Shown piece after piece: positions 9,145-18,543 of a stretch of DNA of 47,490 nt. The stretch covers positions 1 to 47,490 of the forward strand of contig JAKMEB010000165.1 in assembly GCA_022426185.1 (NCBI GenBank). Direction: 5' to 3'. The position numbers and the translations under genes are program-made. The stretch's first letter is position 1. Each line of letters starts with the position of its first letter. This stretch comes from Schleiferiaceae bacterium. GTDB lineage: Bacteria > Bacteroidota > Bacteroidia > Flavobacteriales > Schleiferiaceae. The notes beneath the pieces are model-generated. The model did not search any database and had not been told where the DNA came from. It was given only the letters and a program-made list of their open reading frames with translations.

Positions 9145-10575
9145 TTGCAATCACCTCAAAGTACATATGCAGATTTGAAAGGCTTTTTTCCTTTCGATCC
9201 AACCGACGATCAAGACCAATTACTGCGCAAATTAGCAGTCTACTTGAGCATTCGACGCATCCAACCAGAGGTGATGATCATCAAGGGCTACGCGGGAACG
9301 GGAAAGACGACACTTTTAAAAAGTGTCGTAGCAGTGCACAAAAAACATACCCGAAAGGTGAGACTGATGGCACCCACAGGACGCGCTGCGAAAGTTATGA
9401 GCGGTGCAACAGGGCATCCAGCACACACCATACACCGGAGCTTGTACCGTCCAAAAGTGAGTTCTGGCGGCGCCGCTACTTTTGTTTTAGCGAACAACCC
9501 CAATAAGAACACCACCTTTATCGTTGATGAAGCTGGATTGATAAGCACACAGCGTGATCGTTCACTGGGCGACCATTCCCTATTGGAGGATTTGTTGCAA
9601 TATGTTTTTGAAGATGCCTCAAACCACCTCATTTTAGTGGGTGATCCAGCCCAGTTACCCCCTGTGGGCCAACCCGAAAGCCCAGCGTTGTCTTCAGATT
9701 TCTTCGCGAATCAAATGGGGCTGCCGGCCACTGAGCACACCTTGCGCGCAGTTACCCGACAAGCGCTCGACAGCTTCATTCTTAAAAACGCAACGATGCT
9801 TCGAGAACTGATTGAAGCCGATTCAAGCGAACCTCCTGTTTTTGAAGCTGGCGGAGATTTAATCCGAGTAGAAGACGGTTACCAATTACAAGAGATTTTT
9901 GAGCAACTCTACACCGGTGATAATAGCGGAAACACAATGGTGGTAAGAAGCAATAAGAAAGCAAACCAATACAATCAAGGAATTCGCGGCCGTATAAAAT
10001 TCCAAGAGGAACGCATCTCGGCAGGCGATCAATTCATGGTGGTAAAAAACAATTATTTCTGGCTGCCGGAATCGAGTCAAATGGGTTTCATCGCCAATGG
10101 TGAAATTGGGGAAATCCGGAGCATCAGAAACATCCACGAACGCTATGGCTTCACTTTCTGTGAGGCGACTGTAGCATTTGTGGACTACCCGAAGCAAGAT
10201 GCTATTGACGTTATCCTTAATCTAAGTGCCTTAGAAAGTGAAGGACCTGCATTAAATAGTGCGCAAAGCAATAATCTGTACGAACAGATGATGGCAAAAT
10301 ATTCCTATCGGGGTTCCAAGGGAAAAATATATGAATCGGTCAAGAACGATCCGTATTTCAATGCACTTCAGATAAAGTTCAGCTATGTCATTACGTGTCA
10401 CAAGAGCCAAGGCGGACAGTGGGAACATGTGGTTGTGGAACACCCGTACTTACCAGAAGGACCCGCTCCTATTTACTATAAGTGGCTCTATACAGCGATG
10501 ACTAGAGCGACCTCTAAAGTCTACCTTGTGGGCTTCCCGGAAGCTTGGTTTGATGGCTTATCTTTGGATTCTTGA
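9145..10575 (+). CDS. RecD/Pif1-like ATP-dependent DNA helicase (UvrD_C_2 type)
   Basis: Walker A 'GYAGTGKTTLL', 'FIVDEAGLIS', 'LVGDPAQLPPVG', C-terminal 'FSYVITCHKSQGGQWEHVVVE' and 'YTAMTRA'. TTG start as given in the track. Confidence 0.85.
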   Translation: MQSPQSTYADLKGFFPFDPTDDQDQLLRKLAVYLSIRRIQPEVMIIKGYAGTGKTTLLKSVVAVHKKHTRKVRLMAPTGRAAKVMSGATGHPAHTIHRSLYRPKVSSGGAATFVLANNPNKNTTFIVDEAGLISTQRDRSLGDHSLLEDLLQYVFEDASNHLILVGDPAQLPPVGQPESPALSSDFFANQMGLPATEHTLRAVTRQALDSFILKNATMLRELIEADSSEPPVFEAGGDLIRVEDGYQLQEIFEQLYTGDNSGNTMVVRSNKKANQYNQGIRGRIKFQEERISAGDQFMVVKNNYFWLPESSQMGFIANGEIGEIRSIRNIHERYGFTFCEATVAFVDYPKQDAIDVILNLSALESEGPALNSAQSNNLYEQMMAKYSYRGSKGKIYESVKNDPYFNALQIKFSYVITCHKSQGGQWEHVVVEHPYLPEGPAPIYYKWLYTAMTRATSKVYLVGFPEAWFDGLSLDS

Positions 10576-10585
10576 ACCTACTGAT

Positions 10586-11143
10586 ATGAAATACCTCATC
10601 GCCCGATTTGTTTTCTTCGTTACCGGCTGGAAGCTCGTAGCAACAAAAGAAGATATTCAAGCCGCGCAAAATTCAGTCATGATTGCTGCTCCACACACCT
10701 CAAACTATGACTTGGTGTACGCTGTCGGTACGTTCTGGCTCATGCGTCTTCCATTAAAATTCTTCATCAAAGACTTTTATACCCGTTGGTACTTCTTCGG
10801 TTTTTTCAAGTGGATGGGCGCCATTGGGGTAAATAGAAGCAAAAGAAACCACTTAGTGGAGCATGCAGCGCAATTGCTTCAATCGGACAAAAACATCACC
10901 TTAATGGTTCCCGCTGAGGGGACACGTAAGCGCGTAGATAAATGGAAAACAGGATTTTATCAAATTGCTAAAAAAGCAGGTACGCCCATTTCTTTAGGCT
11001 ACCTCGACTATGAAAAGAAGCATGCAGGTATTTTAAAGGTGATTCCATGCCGCGAAGAATTACATACCTTTTCTGAGATTGAACAAGCCTACAAGGACGT
11101 CCATGGAAAATACCCGGAGCTGTACAATACGAAAATATTCTAA
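10586..11143 (+). CDS. Lysophospholipid/1-acyl-glycerol-3-phosphate acyltransferase family protein
   Basis: 'MIAAPHTSNYDLVYA' HX4D motif and 'VPAEGTRKRVDKWKTGFYQIA'; start moved to the Met at 10586. Confidence 0.8.
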   Translation: MKYLIARFVFFVTGWKLVATKEDIQAAQNSVMIAAPHTSNYDLVYAVGTFWLMRLPLKFFIKDFYTRWYFFGFFKWMGAIGVNRSKRNHLVEHAAQLLQSDKNITLMVPAEGTRKRVDKWKTGFYQIAKKAGTPISLGYLDYEKKHAGILKVIPCREELHTFSEIEQAYKDVHGKYPELYNTKIF

Positions 11144-11589
11144 TGGCCTATCCTAGATTGCTCTTTGCTCCAGAAATCACTTTGGAAGTCCAGATGCGCG
11201 AGACGACTTCTGGTCCGGAAATCTGGGATCCCGTGCGAAAAAAGTGGCTTGTTGGCGTTCCAGAGGAATGGGTACGTCAGCATTGTATTTCCTACCTCGA
11301 TGCGCTTGGCTACGCTACGAGCAATATGAGCACGGAAGCAGGGATTCAGACTGGTTTTAAGCAGAAAAGAACCGATATAGTGGCAAATAAAGCCGGGCAA
11401 CCTATTATTCTAGTGGAGTGTAAAGCACCTTCGGTCAAATTAAGCCAAGCTACCTTCAACCAAGCGTTCAACTACAATCAAAGTGTTGGCGCCGCTTATC
11501 TGTGGCTCACCAATGGAATGCAACATTTGTATTGGGACTGCACTAAGAACAAACCGTGCACTTCTTTGCCGTTAGCGGAGACGGTCTAG
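11143..11589 (+). CDS. Stand-alone HsdR N-terminal-like (PD-(D/E)xK) nuclease-domain protein
   Basis: 148 aa with 'RTDIVANKAGQPIILVECKAP' (D...ExK core), typical of type I restriction HsdR_N domains; no helicase region. Confidence 0.78.
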   Translation: MAYPRLLFAPEITLEVQMRETTSGPEIWDPVRKKWLVGVPEEWVRQHCISYLDALGYATSNMSTEAGIQTGFKQKRTDIVANKAGQPIILVECKAPSVKLSQATFNQAFNYNQSVGAAYLWLTNGMQHLYWDCTKNKPCTSLPLAETV

Positions 11590-11967
11590 ACTACGAACTT
11601 TATCCTCGTCTTTCTGAATGCCTTTTGAAGCTAAATAAGCGAATACGATGCAAGCGAAAGGTGCCGCAGCTCCCCAGCTTGCTGAGGCACCGGGTGTTGC
11701 TAAAACTGCTTGGATGATAAAGCCCATGGCCGCTAAAGCACTAAGCATACCGATCCGTACAACAATGAGCTGCATTTTCCGGTTGCCATAAAGTAAAACC
11801 GCTCCACTGAACAATGACATTCCTAATCCAAAAGTGAGAAACGTGTACATGCCTGCTGTCGCTCTAAATACCTCCGATTCTGTAGCATATAAAGGCAAAA
11901 TAAAAGCACCAAGTGTACTGATAATGGCTGCACAAAAAAGATATAAGGTCTGAATGCGTTGAATCAT
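11572..11967 (-). CDS. DUF4293-family membrane protein
   Basis: 'MIQRIQTLYLFCAAIIS' N-terminus and four predicted TM helices. Confidence 0.7.
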   Translation of the reverse strand: MIQRIQTLYLFCAAIISTLGAFILPLYATESEVFRATAGMYTFLTFGLGMSLFSGAVLLYGNRKMQLIVVRIGMLSALAAMGFIIQAVLATPGASASWGAAAPFACIVFAYLASKGIQKDEDKVRSLDRLR

Positions 11968-12039
11968 AAGAGTTGTATTTCTTGTGACAAAGTTGAAAAA
12001 AATACAGTGTCAATTTTCATTTAATCTCGAAATCTCACT

Positions 12040-12065
12040 ATTATTGTTGTGTAGAGCACAATAAT
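12040..12065. repeat. Inverted repeat in the rho leader
   Basis: ATTATTGT (12040-12047) - 10 nt - ACAATAAT (12058-12065), about 45 nt upstream of the rho ATG. Confidence 0.7.
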
Positions 12066-12109
12066 TATCGAGCACCGGCTCAACTTCTACCTATACTATC
12101 CCAAATAAC

Positions 12110-13642
12110 ATGTTGACTGAAAACGAATTACAGGCACGTAAGTTGCCTGAACTAAAAGACTTAGGAGCATCTCTTGATATTCCAAAAGCCCGTTACATGA
12201 AAAAAGGCGAACTCGTTAGCGCCATTTTAAGTAAAACCGGACAATCCTCCACTGCAGAGAAAACTACAGAGCAACCCGCTCAAATGCAGCCAAAGGCACC
12301 TGTGGCCACTCCTAAAGAGGACAAGAAATCGACCTCGGCGCAACATGAAAAGCGTGAAGCGAACGGAGAAAAAGAGCAGCAATCTTCTGCCGAAAAAGGC
12401 GAGCGCCATCCTAAAGGGAATCGTCCTGAAAGAGGTGGACGTCCTGAGAAAGGCCCACGTCACAACAATAACAGAGACCAGAACCAACGTGATCAGCGCA
12501 ATAAACGCAGACCTAAGGAGTTCCATTTTGAAGGTATTATCGCAAATGAAGGTGTCTTGGAAATTATGCCCGATGGTTACGGTTTCTTACGGAGTTCCGA
12601 CTTTAACTATTTGAATTCTCCCGATGACATCTACGTAAGTCAAAATCAAATAAGAGGAATGGGCCTTAAGACTGGTGATACCATCACTGGTGAAGTCCGC
12701 CCTCCACGCGAAGGTGAGAAGTACTTTCCGTTGGTCAAGGTCAACAGTATTAACGGACGTACTCCAGAATACGTGCGCGATCGCGTTGCATTTGAGCACT
12801 TAACTCCGCTTTTCCCGGAAGAGAAATTTGACATCACAACGAGAAGAAGTACCGATTCAACACGAATTATCGATCTCTTTTCACCTATCGGTAAAGGACA
12901 ACGTGGATTGATTGTGGCCCAACCTAAAACAGGTAAGACCACTTTAATGAAGGAAGTCGCTAATGCTATTGCAGCGAATCATCCTGAAGCCTACATGATC
13001 GTTCTCTTGATTGATGAGCGTCCGGAGGAAGTAACCGATATGAGTCGCAGTGTTAATGCGGAGGTGGTTGCTTCAACTTTTGACGAACCTGCTGATCACC
13101 ACGTGAAAGTAGCCAACATAGTTCTAGAAAAAGCGAAGCGCATGACAGAATGTGGTCATGATGTAATCATTATGCTGGACAGTATTACACGTCTTGCGCG
13201 TGCTTACAACACGGTAAGTCCGGCATCAGGTAAAATTTTATCCGGTGGTGTGGATGCAAATGCACTTCAGCGACCCAAACGCTTCTTTGGAGCAGCAAGA
13301 AATATTGAAGGAGGAGGCTCTTTAACCATATTAGCGACAGCACTCATTGATACCGGATCTAAAATGGATGAGGTGATCTTTGAAGAGTTTAAAGGAACCG
13401 GTAATATGGAAATGCAATTGGATCGTAAGATTGCAAACCGTAGAATTTGGCCGGCCATTAACCTTACTGAGAGCGGTACGCGTAAAGAAGATCTACTTCT
13501 TGCACCCGACGTTTTGCAACGCATGTGGATCCTAAGGAAATACCTTGCAGACATGACACCGATCGAAGCAATGGAATTCTTGAGCGATCGCGTTCGAAAG
13601 ACCAAAGACAACGCGGAGTTCTTAATCTCCATGAACGGATAA
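12110..13642 (+). CDS. rho: Transcription termination factor Rho with N-terminal low-complexity insertion
   Basis: '[25 protein letters not shown]', '[12 protein letters not shown]' and '[29 protein letters not shown]'. Confidence 0.97.
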   Translation: MLTENELQARKLPELKDLGASLDIPKARYMKKGELVSAILSKTGQSSTAEKTTEQPAQMQPKAPVATPKEDKKSTSAQHEKREANGEKEQQSSAEKGERHPKGNRPERGGRPEKGPRHNNNRDQNQRDQRNKRRPKEFHFEGIIANEGVLEIMPDGYGFLRSSDFNYLNSPDDIYVSQNQIRGMGLKTGDTITGEVRPPREGEKYFPLVKVNSINGRTPEYVRDRVAFEHLTPLFPEEKFDITTRRSTDSTRIIDLFSPIGKGQRGLIVAQPKTGKTTLMKEVANAIAANHPEAYMIVLLIDERPEEVTDMSRSVNAEVVASTFDEPADHHVKVANIVLEKAKRMTECGHDVIIMLDSITRLARAYNTVSPASGKILSGGVDANALQRPKRFFGAARNIEGGGSLTILATALIDTGSKMDEVIFEEFKGTGNMEMQLDRKIANRRIWPAINLTESGTRKEDLLLAPDVLQRMWILRKYLADMTPIEAMEFLSDRVRKTKDNAEFLISMNG

Positions 13643-13645
13643 GCA

Positions 13646-13674
13646 AAGCGGCCCTCAGGGGCCGCTTTTTTTTT
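13646..13674 (+). terminator. Rho-independent terminator downstream of rho
   Basis: AAGCGGCCC-TCAG-GGGCCGCTT followed by a T run. Confidence 0.85.
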
Positions 13675-15433
13675 ACTCTGCGGAAGCGAACTGCTTCTCG
13701 TATAAACTAAAATAGGCCTCGCCTTTATCCAGTAATTCTTGGTGATTTCCTATCTCCACTATCCTTCCCTTATCTAAGACTATAATTCTATCGGCATGCT
13801 GAATGGTGGAAAGGCGGTGTGCGATGATCACAGAAGTTCTGTTTTTCGTAAGCGCAATTAATGCGCGTTGAATGAGCTCCTCCGTATGCGAATCGATAGA
13901 TGAAGTAGCTTCATCCAATATAAGAACGGCCGGGTCTGTAATGTACGCACGAAGGAAAGCCAACAACTGGCGCTGTCCAGCAGAGAGCACTCCACCACGC
14001 TCCTGTACATTGTAATCTAATCCTTGCGGCAATCCATCAATGAATTCCGTTATACCAATACGTGCAGCAGCCTCAGTTATGGCAACATCGGTAATGGATT
14101 CATCACCTAAAACAATATTTGAACGAACGGTATCTGAAAATAAAAACACGTCTTGGAGCACTAGGGCCAATTGCGTGCGCAACTGATGTAGGTCCAACTC
14201 ATTGAGAGCTACCCCATCGATACTTACTCGACCTTTTGAATAGGGATAAAAGCCCATAAGTATGGAAATGATGGTACTCTTGCCCGCGCCCGTTGCTCCG
14301 ACTACAGCCACAGTCTCGCCAGGCGCAACAGCAAAACTCACATCGTGCAGTATAGGCTCCCCTTCGTTGTAATGGAAATCTACCGATTCAAAAGCAATGG
14401 CACCCTTTAGCGGATCTAAGCGCTTCGTTCCGTTTGCTTCGCGCTCATGATCACTTTCAAGAAGTTTCAATACACGCTCAGAGGCAACCATACCCATTTG
14501 AAGGGTATTGAACCGGTCGGCTAACTGGCGTAATGGACGAAAGAGCATTCCTATGAAAATAATCATTGCTGTAAGCTCCCCTACAGTTACCGCACCCCCT
14601 TGAGCGGCGTTCATACCACCGTACCAAACCGCAAGTCCAATAGAGATCGCACTAAGGACTTCAATAATGGGAAAGAACAAAGCGTAATAAAAAATGCTCT
14701 CGATGTTGGCATCACGATGCCGCGCGTTGATGGCACGAAATTTCTGCGCTTCTTGGTGTTCGCGTCCAAAAGCTTGAACCACGTTCATCCCTCCCAAATG
14801 TTCTTGTACAAAGGTATTTAGGTTCGATACTTCCGAACGGACCCGTTGGAATGCACCTTTAATACCACGCTGAAACCAGCGCGTCGCAATAAAAAGTACC
14901 GGTATGATGGAAAGGCTAATTAAAACCAAAATTGGATTAAAATAGAAGAACATGGCCACCAACATAACCACAATTCGAAAGAGATCACCAAATATCACAA
15001 GTATGCCCTGTGAAAAGATTTGGGCTATGGTTTCGATATCTGAAACAACACGAGTGACCAATTGGCCGATTGGTGTCCGATCATAAAATCCCAGTTTAAA
15101 CGTCTGCAATTTGTCGTAAAGCTCGATTCGAATGTCTTTAATGATACTCTGACCCAGCCAATTTGCGGCATACATAAACATAAATTGGCCTAAGCTCTCG
15201 ACAACAAGTAAAGCGACCAACCACAAACTTAATTCGATGAGATAAGGGCCATCTAGCGTAAGTATGGCATCGTCGATGATCATTTTCGTGATGATCGGTC
15301 GTGCAGTACCCAATGCACCGAGAAGCACTGTCAATAGAACTGCCCCAAAAAACAAGCCCCGATAAGGCCGTGCGTATGCCATCACCTTCGTGAAAAGTTG
15401 AAAATCAAACGCCTTACCGCCTACTTTAGACAT
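13673..15433 (-). CDS. ABC transporter, fused permease/ATP-binding protein (MsbA/MdlB-like exporter)
   Basis: N-terminal six-TM exporter domain; 'GATGAGKSTI', 'LSAGQRQLLAFLRA' and 'VLILDEATSSID'. Confidence 0.9.
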   Translation of the reverse strand: MSKVGGKAFDFQLFTKVMAYARPYRGLFFGAVLLTVLLGALGTARPIITKMIIDDAILTLDGPYLIELSLWLVALLVVESLGQFMFMYAANWLGQSIIKDIRIELYDKLQTFKLGFYDRTPIGQLVTRVVSDIETIAQIFSQGILVIFGDLFRIVVMLVAMFFYFNPILVLISLSIIPVLFIATRWFQRGIKGAFQRVRSEVSNLNTFVQEHLGGMNVVQAFGREHQEAQKFRAINARHRDANIESIFYYALFFPIIEVLSAISIGLAVWYGGMNAAQGGAVTVGELTAMIIFIGMLFRPLRQLADRFNTLQMGMVASERVLKLLESDHEREANGTKRLDPLKGAIAFESVDFHYNEGEPILHDVSFAVAPGETVAVVGATGAGKSTIISILMGFYPYSKGRVSIDGVALNELDLHQLRTQLALVLQDVFLFSDTVRSNIVLGDESITDVAITEAAARIGITEFIDGLPQGLDYNVQERGGVLSAGQRQLLAFLRAYITDPAVLILDEATSSIDSHTEELIQRALIALTKNRTSVIIAHRLSTIQHADRIIVLDKGRIVEIGNHQELLDKGEAYFSLYEKQFASAE

Positions 15434-16184
15434 TTTCGAGGTTGTTATAAGTTACTTCTGTTAGGTATAAGCCTTGTGCAGGTGCACTTGTTCCCATAGC
15501 ACCTCTGTTTTTTTGTGCCATACGCGCTTCAAAATCGTCTACGGACCATTTGCCGCGCCCGACCTCATACAGTGAACCCACTATTGCACGTACCATGTTA
15601 CGAAGGAATCGGTCTGCAGTAATATGAAAAACCAGCACATCTGCTTCCAAGATCCATTCTGCGCGGGTTACCTGACAGATGGTGGTTTTATTATCCGATC
15701 CAGTTTTACAGAAACTTGCAAAATCTGTTTCTTCCAATAGGCGTTCTGCCGCTGCATTCATTTTTTCAACATCCGGCATCTGATCTACCATCCACGCTTT
15801 ATCACGCCAAAAAGGGGAACCTGAAGTACAAAGTGCGTATTCATAGCTACGAGAAGTCGCATCAAAACGTGCGTGCCAATCGTGCGGGACTTCACGGGCC
15901 TCATAGATGTATATGGCAGGATCTAGAAATCTATTTAAACGGTAGACCAATTGGTCTAGATTCAGTGCACCTTCCCCATATTCCGGTGACCAATCAAAAT
16001 GTACAAACATTTCTTTCGCATGGACCCCTGTATCCGTCCTACCCGCTCCCATAGTCTGAATGGGCTGACGCAAAAGTTTGCTCAGCGCATCATCGAGATC
16101 TCCTTGAACCGTGCGGTCGTTCGGCTGGATCTGCCAACCACAAAAGGGAGCACCATCGTAGGCCAATCTCAAGAGTGTACGCAT
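15426..16184 (-). CDS. truA: tRNA pseudouridine(38-40) synthase TruA
   Basis: 'LRLAYDGAPFCGWQIQPNDRTVQGDLDDAL' and 'GAGRTDTGVHAKEM' with catalytic Asp. Confidence 0.95.
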   Translation of the reverse strand: MRTLLRLAYDGAPFCGWQIQPNDRTVQGDLDDALSKLLRQPIQTMGAGRTDTGVHAKEMFVHFDWSPEYGEGALNLDQLVYRLNRFLDPAIYIYEAREVPHDWHARFDATSRSYEYALCTSGSPFWRDKAWMVDQMPDVEKMNAAAERLLEETDFASFCKTGSDNKTTICQVTRAEWILEADVLVFHITADRFLRNMVRAIVGSLYEVGRGKWSVDDFEARMAQKNRGAMGTSAPAQGLYLTEVTYNNLENV

Positions 16185-16214
16185 TACATTTGACTAATAT
16201 TCACGCCAAAGGTA
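16185..16214. promoter_or_regulatory. Putative divergent promoter pair for the phosphoesterase (+) and truA (-)
   Basis: TACATTTG (16185-16192, +), 14 nt, CAAAGGTA (16207-16214 = TACCTTTG on -); CAAA at 16236-16239 gives a -33-like TTTG for truA, 21 nt away. Confidence 0.5.
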
Positions 16215-16219
16215 CGCTT

Positions 16220-16756
16220 GTGACAACCAAAAGGACAAAAATCCTATTACTCTCTGATACGCACAGTCACATGGACGACAGAATTCTTGATTTTGCGGCC
16301 GGAGTGGACATGATCTGGCATGCTGGAGATATTGGAGCGCACGAAGGGATGGATGCGCTTGAAGCATTGGATAAACCTTTGATTGCCGTTTACGGGAATA
16401 TCGACGACCATACGATGCGAAGCCGATATCCACTGCACCAAAAGTTTGTATTGAATGGTGTGAAAGTCTGGATCACCCACATTGGCGGATATCCTCCTCG
16501 CTACAACAACAGAACACGAGAGGAATTAAAAAGAGAGCAGCCGGATGTATTTGTTTGCGGACACAGTCATATCTTGAAGGTGGTACATGATAAGCACATC
16601 AATTGTTTGCATATGAACCCAGGTGCGGCGGGAATCCACGGCTTTCATAAAATGCGTACCATGCTGAGGTTCGAATTGGTCCAAGAAGGAGAGGAAAAAG
16701 GAAAAGTCGCAAACCTTGAGGTCATAGAATTAGGAAAACGCGGCCAACTCCGTTAA
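16220..16756 (+). CDS. Metallophosphoesterase, YfcE/MJ0936 family
   Basis: 'LLLSDTHSHMDD', 'WHAGDIG', 'VYGNIDD', 'ITHIGGYPP' and 'VCGHSHI' motifs. The track start at 16175 overlaps the truA start and lies upstream of a good -7 box; GTG at 16220 is proposed. Confidence 0.85.
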   Translation: MTTKRTKILLLSDTHSHMDDRILDFAAGVDMIWHAGDIGAHEGMDALEALDKPLIAVYGNIDDHTMRSRYPLHQKFVLNGVKVWITHIGGYPPRYNNRTREELKREQPDVFVCGHSHILKVVHDKHINCLHMNPGAAGIHGFHKMRTMLRFELVQEGEEKGKVANLEVIELGKRGQLR

Positions 16757-16761
16757 TTTTG
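16754..16761 (+). promoter_or_regulatory. Putative -7 box upstream of purB
   Basis: TAATTTTG matches TAnnTTTG, 18 nt upstream of ATG 16780. Confidence 0.35.
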
Positions 16762-16779
16762 TGCTTTAATAGCCTTGCA

Positions 16780-18129
16780 ATGTCTACAGCTTTACATGCC
16801 ATCACACCCGTTGACGGTCGATATGCTTCAAAAACCGAAGCCCTCAGTCAGTACTTTTCGGAATTCGCGCTGATCAAATACAGAGTCCGTGTCGAAGTAG
16901 AGTACTTTATCGCATTGTGCGAGAGTGATTTACCTCAGTTAACAGGAGTAGACCACAAGCATTTTGACGCCTTGCGAGCGATCTACAAAAACTTCAGCAC
17001 GGAAGATGCGCAGAAAATAAAAGACATTGAAAAGGTTACCAATCACGATGTAAAGGCGGTTGAATACTTCATCAAAGAAGCATTTGAAAACCTAGGCTTG
17101 AGCAATTTTCAGGAATTCATCCACTTTGGACTTACTTCGCAGGACATCAACAACACATCCGTGCCTTTATCGGTGAAGGAAGCACTTGAAGAGGTCATCT
17201 GCCCTTCAATAGAAGCGCTTATTGAAGCTATTGAGACGAGTGCAAAGGCTTGGGAAGCCATTCCTCTTCTCGCGCGCACACACGGTCAACCTGCATCACC
17301 TACTACACTAGGAAAAGAATTCAAGGTGTTTTCGACACGTCTTCGTGGACAGCTGGCGCAACTGAAAGCGGTACCGCATAGTGCTAAGTTCGGAGGTGCC
17401 ACGGGTAATTTTAATGCGCACGCTGTCGCTTATCCAGGACGCGATTGGCACAAATGGGGAGATGATTTTGTAAGCAACCATCTAGGATTGCAACGCAGCT
17501 ACCCTACTACCCAGATCGAACATTACGATAATATTGCTGCACAGTTCGATGCCCTGAAACGCATTGACAATATCTTCATCGACCTTTGCCGTGACGTTTG
17601 GACGTATGTGAGTATGGATTACTTCAAACAAAAAATCAAAGCCGGTGAGGTAGGATCGTCTGCAATGCCGCACAAAGTGAATCCGATTGATTTTGAAAAC
17701 GCAGAAGGGAACCTAGGCCTTGCTAATGCACTGTTCGAGCACCTCGCTGGAAAACTACCGATATCGCGCTTGCAACGTGACCTTACAGATTCTACTGTTT
17801 TGCGCAATGTAGGTGTTCCATTTGGTCACCTTCTGATCGCCATAGCCTCGATGAACAAGGGATTGGGTAAACTTTTAGTGAATGAGGGTAAAATTGCCGC
17901 AGATCTAGAAGCGAATTGGGCCGTAGTTGCGGAAGCCATCCAGAACATCCTACGTAGAGAGGGCTATCCCAAGCCTTATGAAGCGCTCAAGGCTTTAACC
18001 CGCACAAATAGTGCTATAACTGCATCGAGCATCGCTGAATTCATTGATACCTTAGACGTAAAGGATGCCATCAAAGCCGAGCTTAAACAGATTACTCCGA
18101 GCAATTACATCGGTCAGGTACGAAGCTAA
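16780..18129 (+). CDS. purB: Adenylosuccinate lyase
   Basis: 'ALHAITPVDGRYASKTEALSQYFSE' and signature 'GSSAMPHKVNPIDFENAEGNL'; start moved from TTG 16759 to ATG 16780. Confidence 0.95.
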   Translation: MSTALHAITPVDGRYASKTEALSQYFSEFALIKYRVRVEVEYFIALCESDLPQLTGVDHKHFDALRAIYKNFSTEDAQKIKDIEKVTNHDVKAVEYFIKEAFENLGLSNFQEFIHFGLTSQDINNTSVPLSVKEALEEVICPSIEALIEAIETSAKAWEAIPLLARTHGQPASPTTLGKEFKVFSTRLRGQLAQLKAVPHSAKFGGATGNFNAHAVAYPGRDWHKWGDDFVSNHLGLQRSYPTTQIEHYDNIAAQFDALKRIDNIFIDLCRDVWTYVSMDYFKQKIKAGEVGSSAMPHKVNPIDFENAEGNLGLANALFEHLAGKLPISRLQRDLTDSTVLRNVGVPFGHLLIAIASMNKGLGKLLVNEGKIAADLEANWAVVAEAIQNILRREGYPKPYEALKALTRTNSAITASSIAEFIDTLDVKDAIKAELKQITPSNYIGQVRS

Positions 18130-18138
18130 ACCTACATT

Positions 18139-18543
18139 ATGAAGAAAGTGCTCATTACCCTGTCTTTCTTTGTTGCCGGAGCGCTGTCTATTGGTCTCTA
18201 TCAATATTTCAGAACACCCGAAAAAGCAATGGAACAGCAGCCTGTTTTCGAAGGCAGCGCAGATGGATTTGCAGGCCTATTAATGGACTACGAATGGGAA
18301 ACCGGTACCGTCGTTCAGCTGTCAGATACCATTCAAAGTGCAGAGCGCAAAAGCATCACCTTTCCTCAAGGGATTATTATTACCAGAGATACTGCCGATA
18401 AAGCCTTATGGCCTAATGAAGGCTACATTACTGTACAAGGTATTTACCAAGGATTGGAAGTAGATGAATTCTTTGGTGAAACGCTAATTCGCATTAACGG
18501 CGCTTTTCTTCTCAAGACCGCGAAGTCTGAAGATCTGAACTAA
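18139..18543 (+). CDS. Small membrane-anchored protein, possibly OB-fold (tRNA_anti-like)
   Basis: N-terminal TM; 'GTVVQLSD...ITFPQGIIITRD...GYITVQGIYQGLEVDEFFGETLIRINGAFL' resembles OB-fold tRNA_anti-like proteins of Bacteroidota. Confidence 0.6.
   Translation: MKKVLITLSFFVAGALSIGLYQYFRTPEKAMEQQPVFEGSADGFAGLLMDYEWETGTVVQLSDTIQSAERKSITFPQGIIITRDTADKALWPNEGYITVQGIYQGLEVDEFFGETLIRINGAFLLKTAKSEDLN

Noticed and set aside
11143-11589. Type I restriction-modification locus
   Set aside because: Only an HsdR_N-like domain is present; no motor, HsdM or HsdS genes in the window, so not called as a defence system.
13267-13632. 121-aa minus-strand ORF within rho
   Set aside because: Antisense shadow of the conserved Rho ATPase domain.
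15943-15958. 16-bp perfect palindrome TAGACCAATTGGTCTA in truA
   Set aside because: About one such palindrome is expected by chance in a window of this size, and it lies in a conserved coding region.
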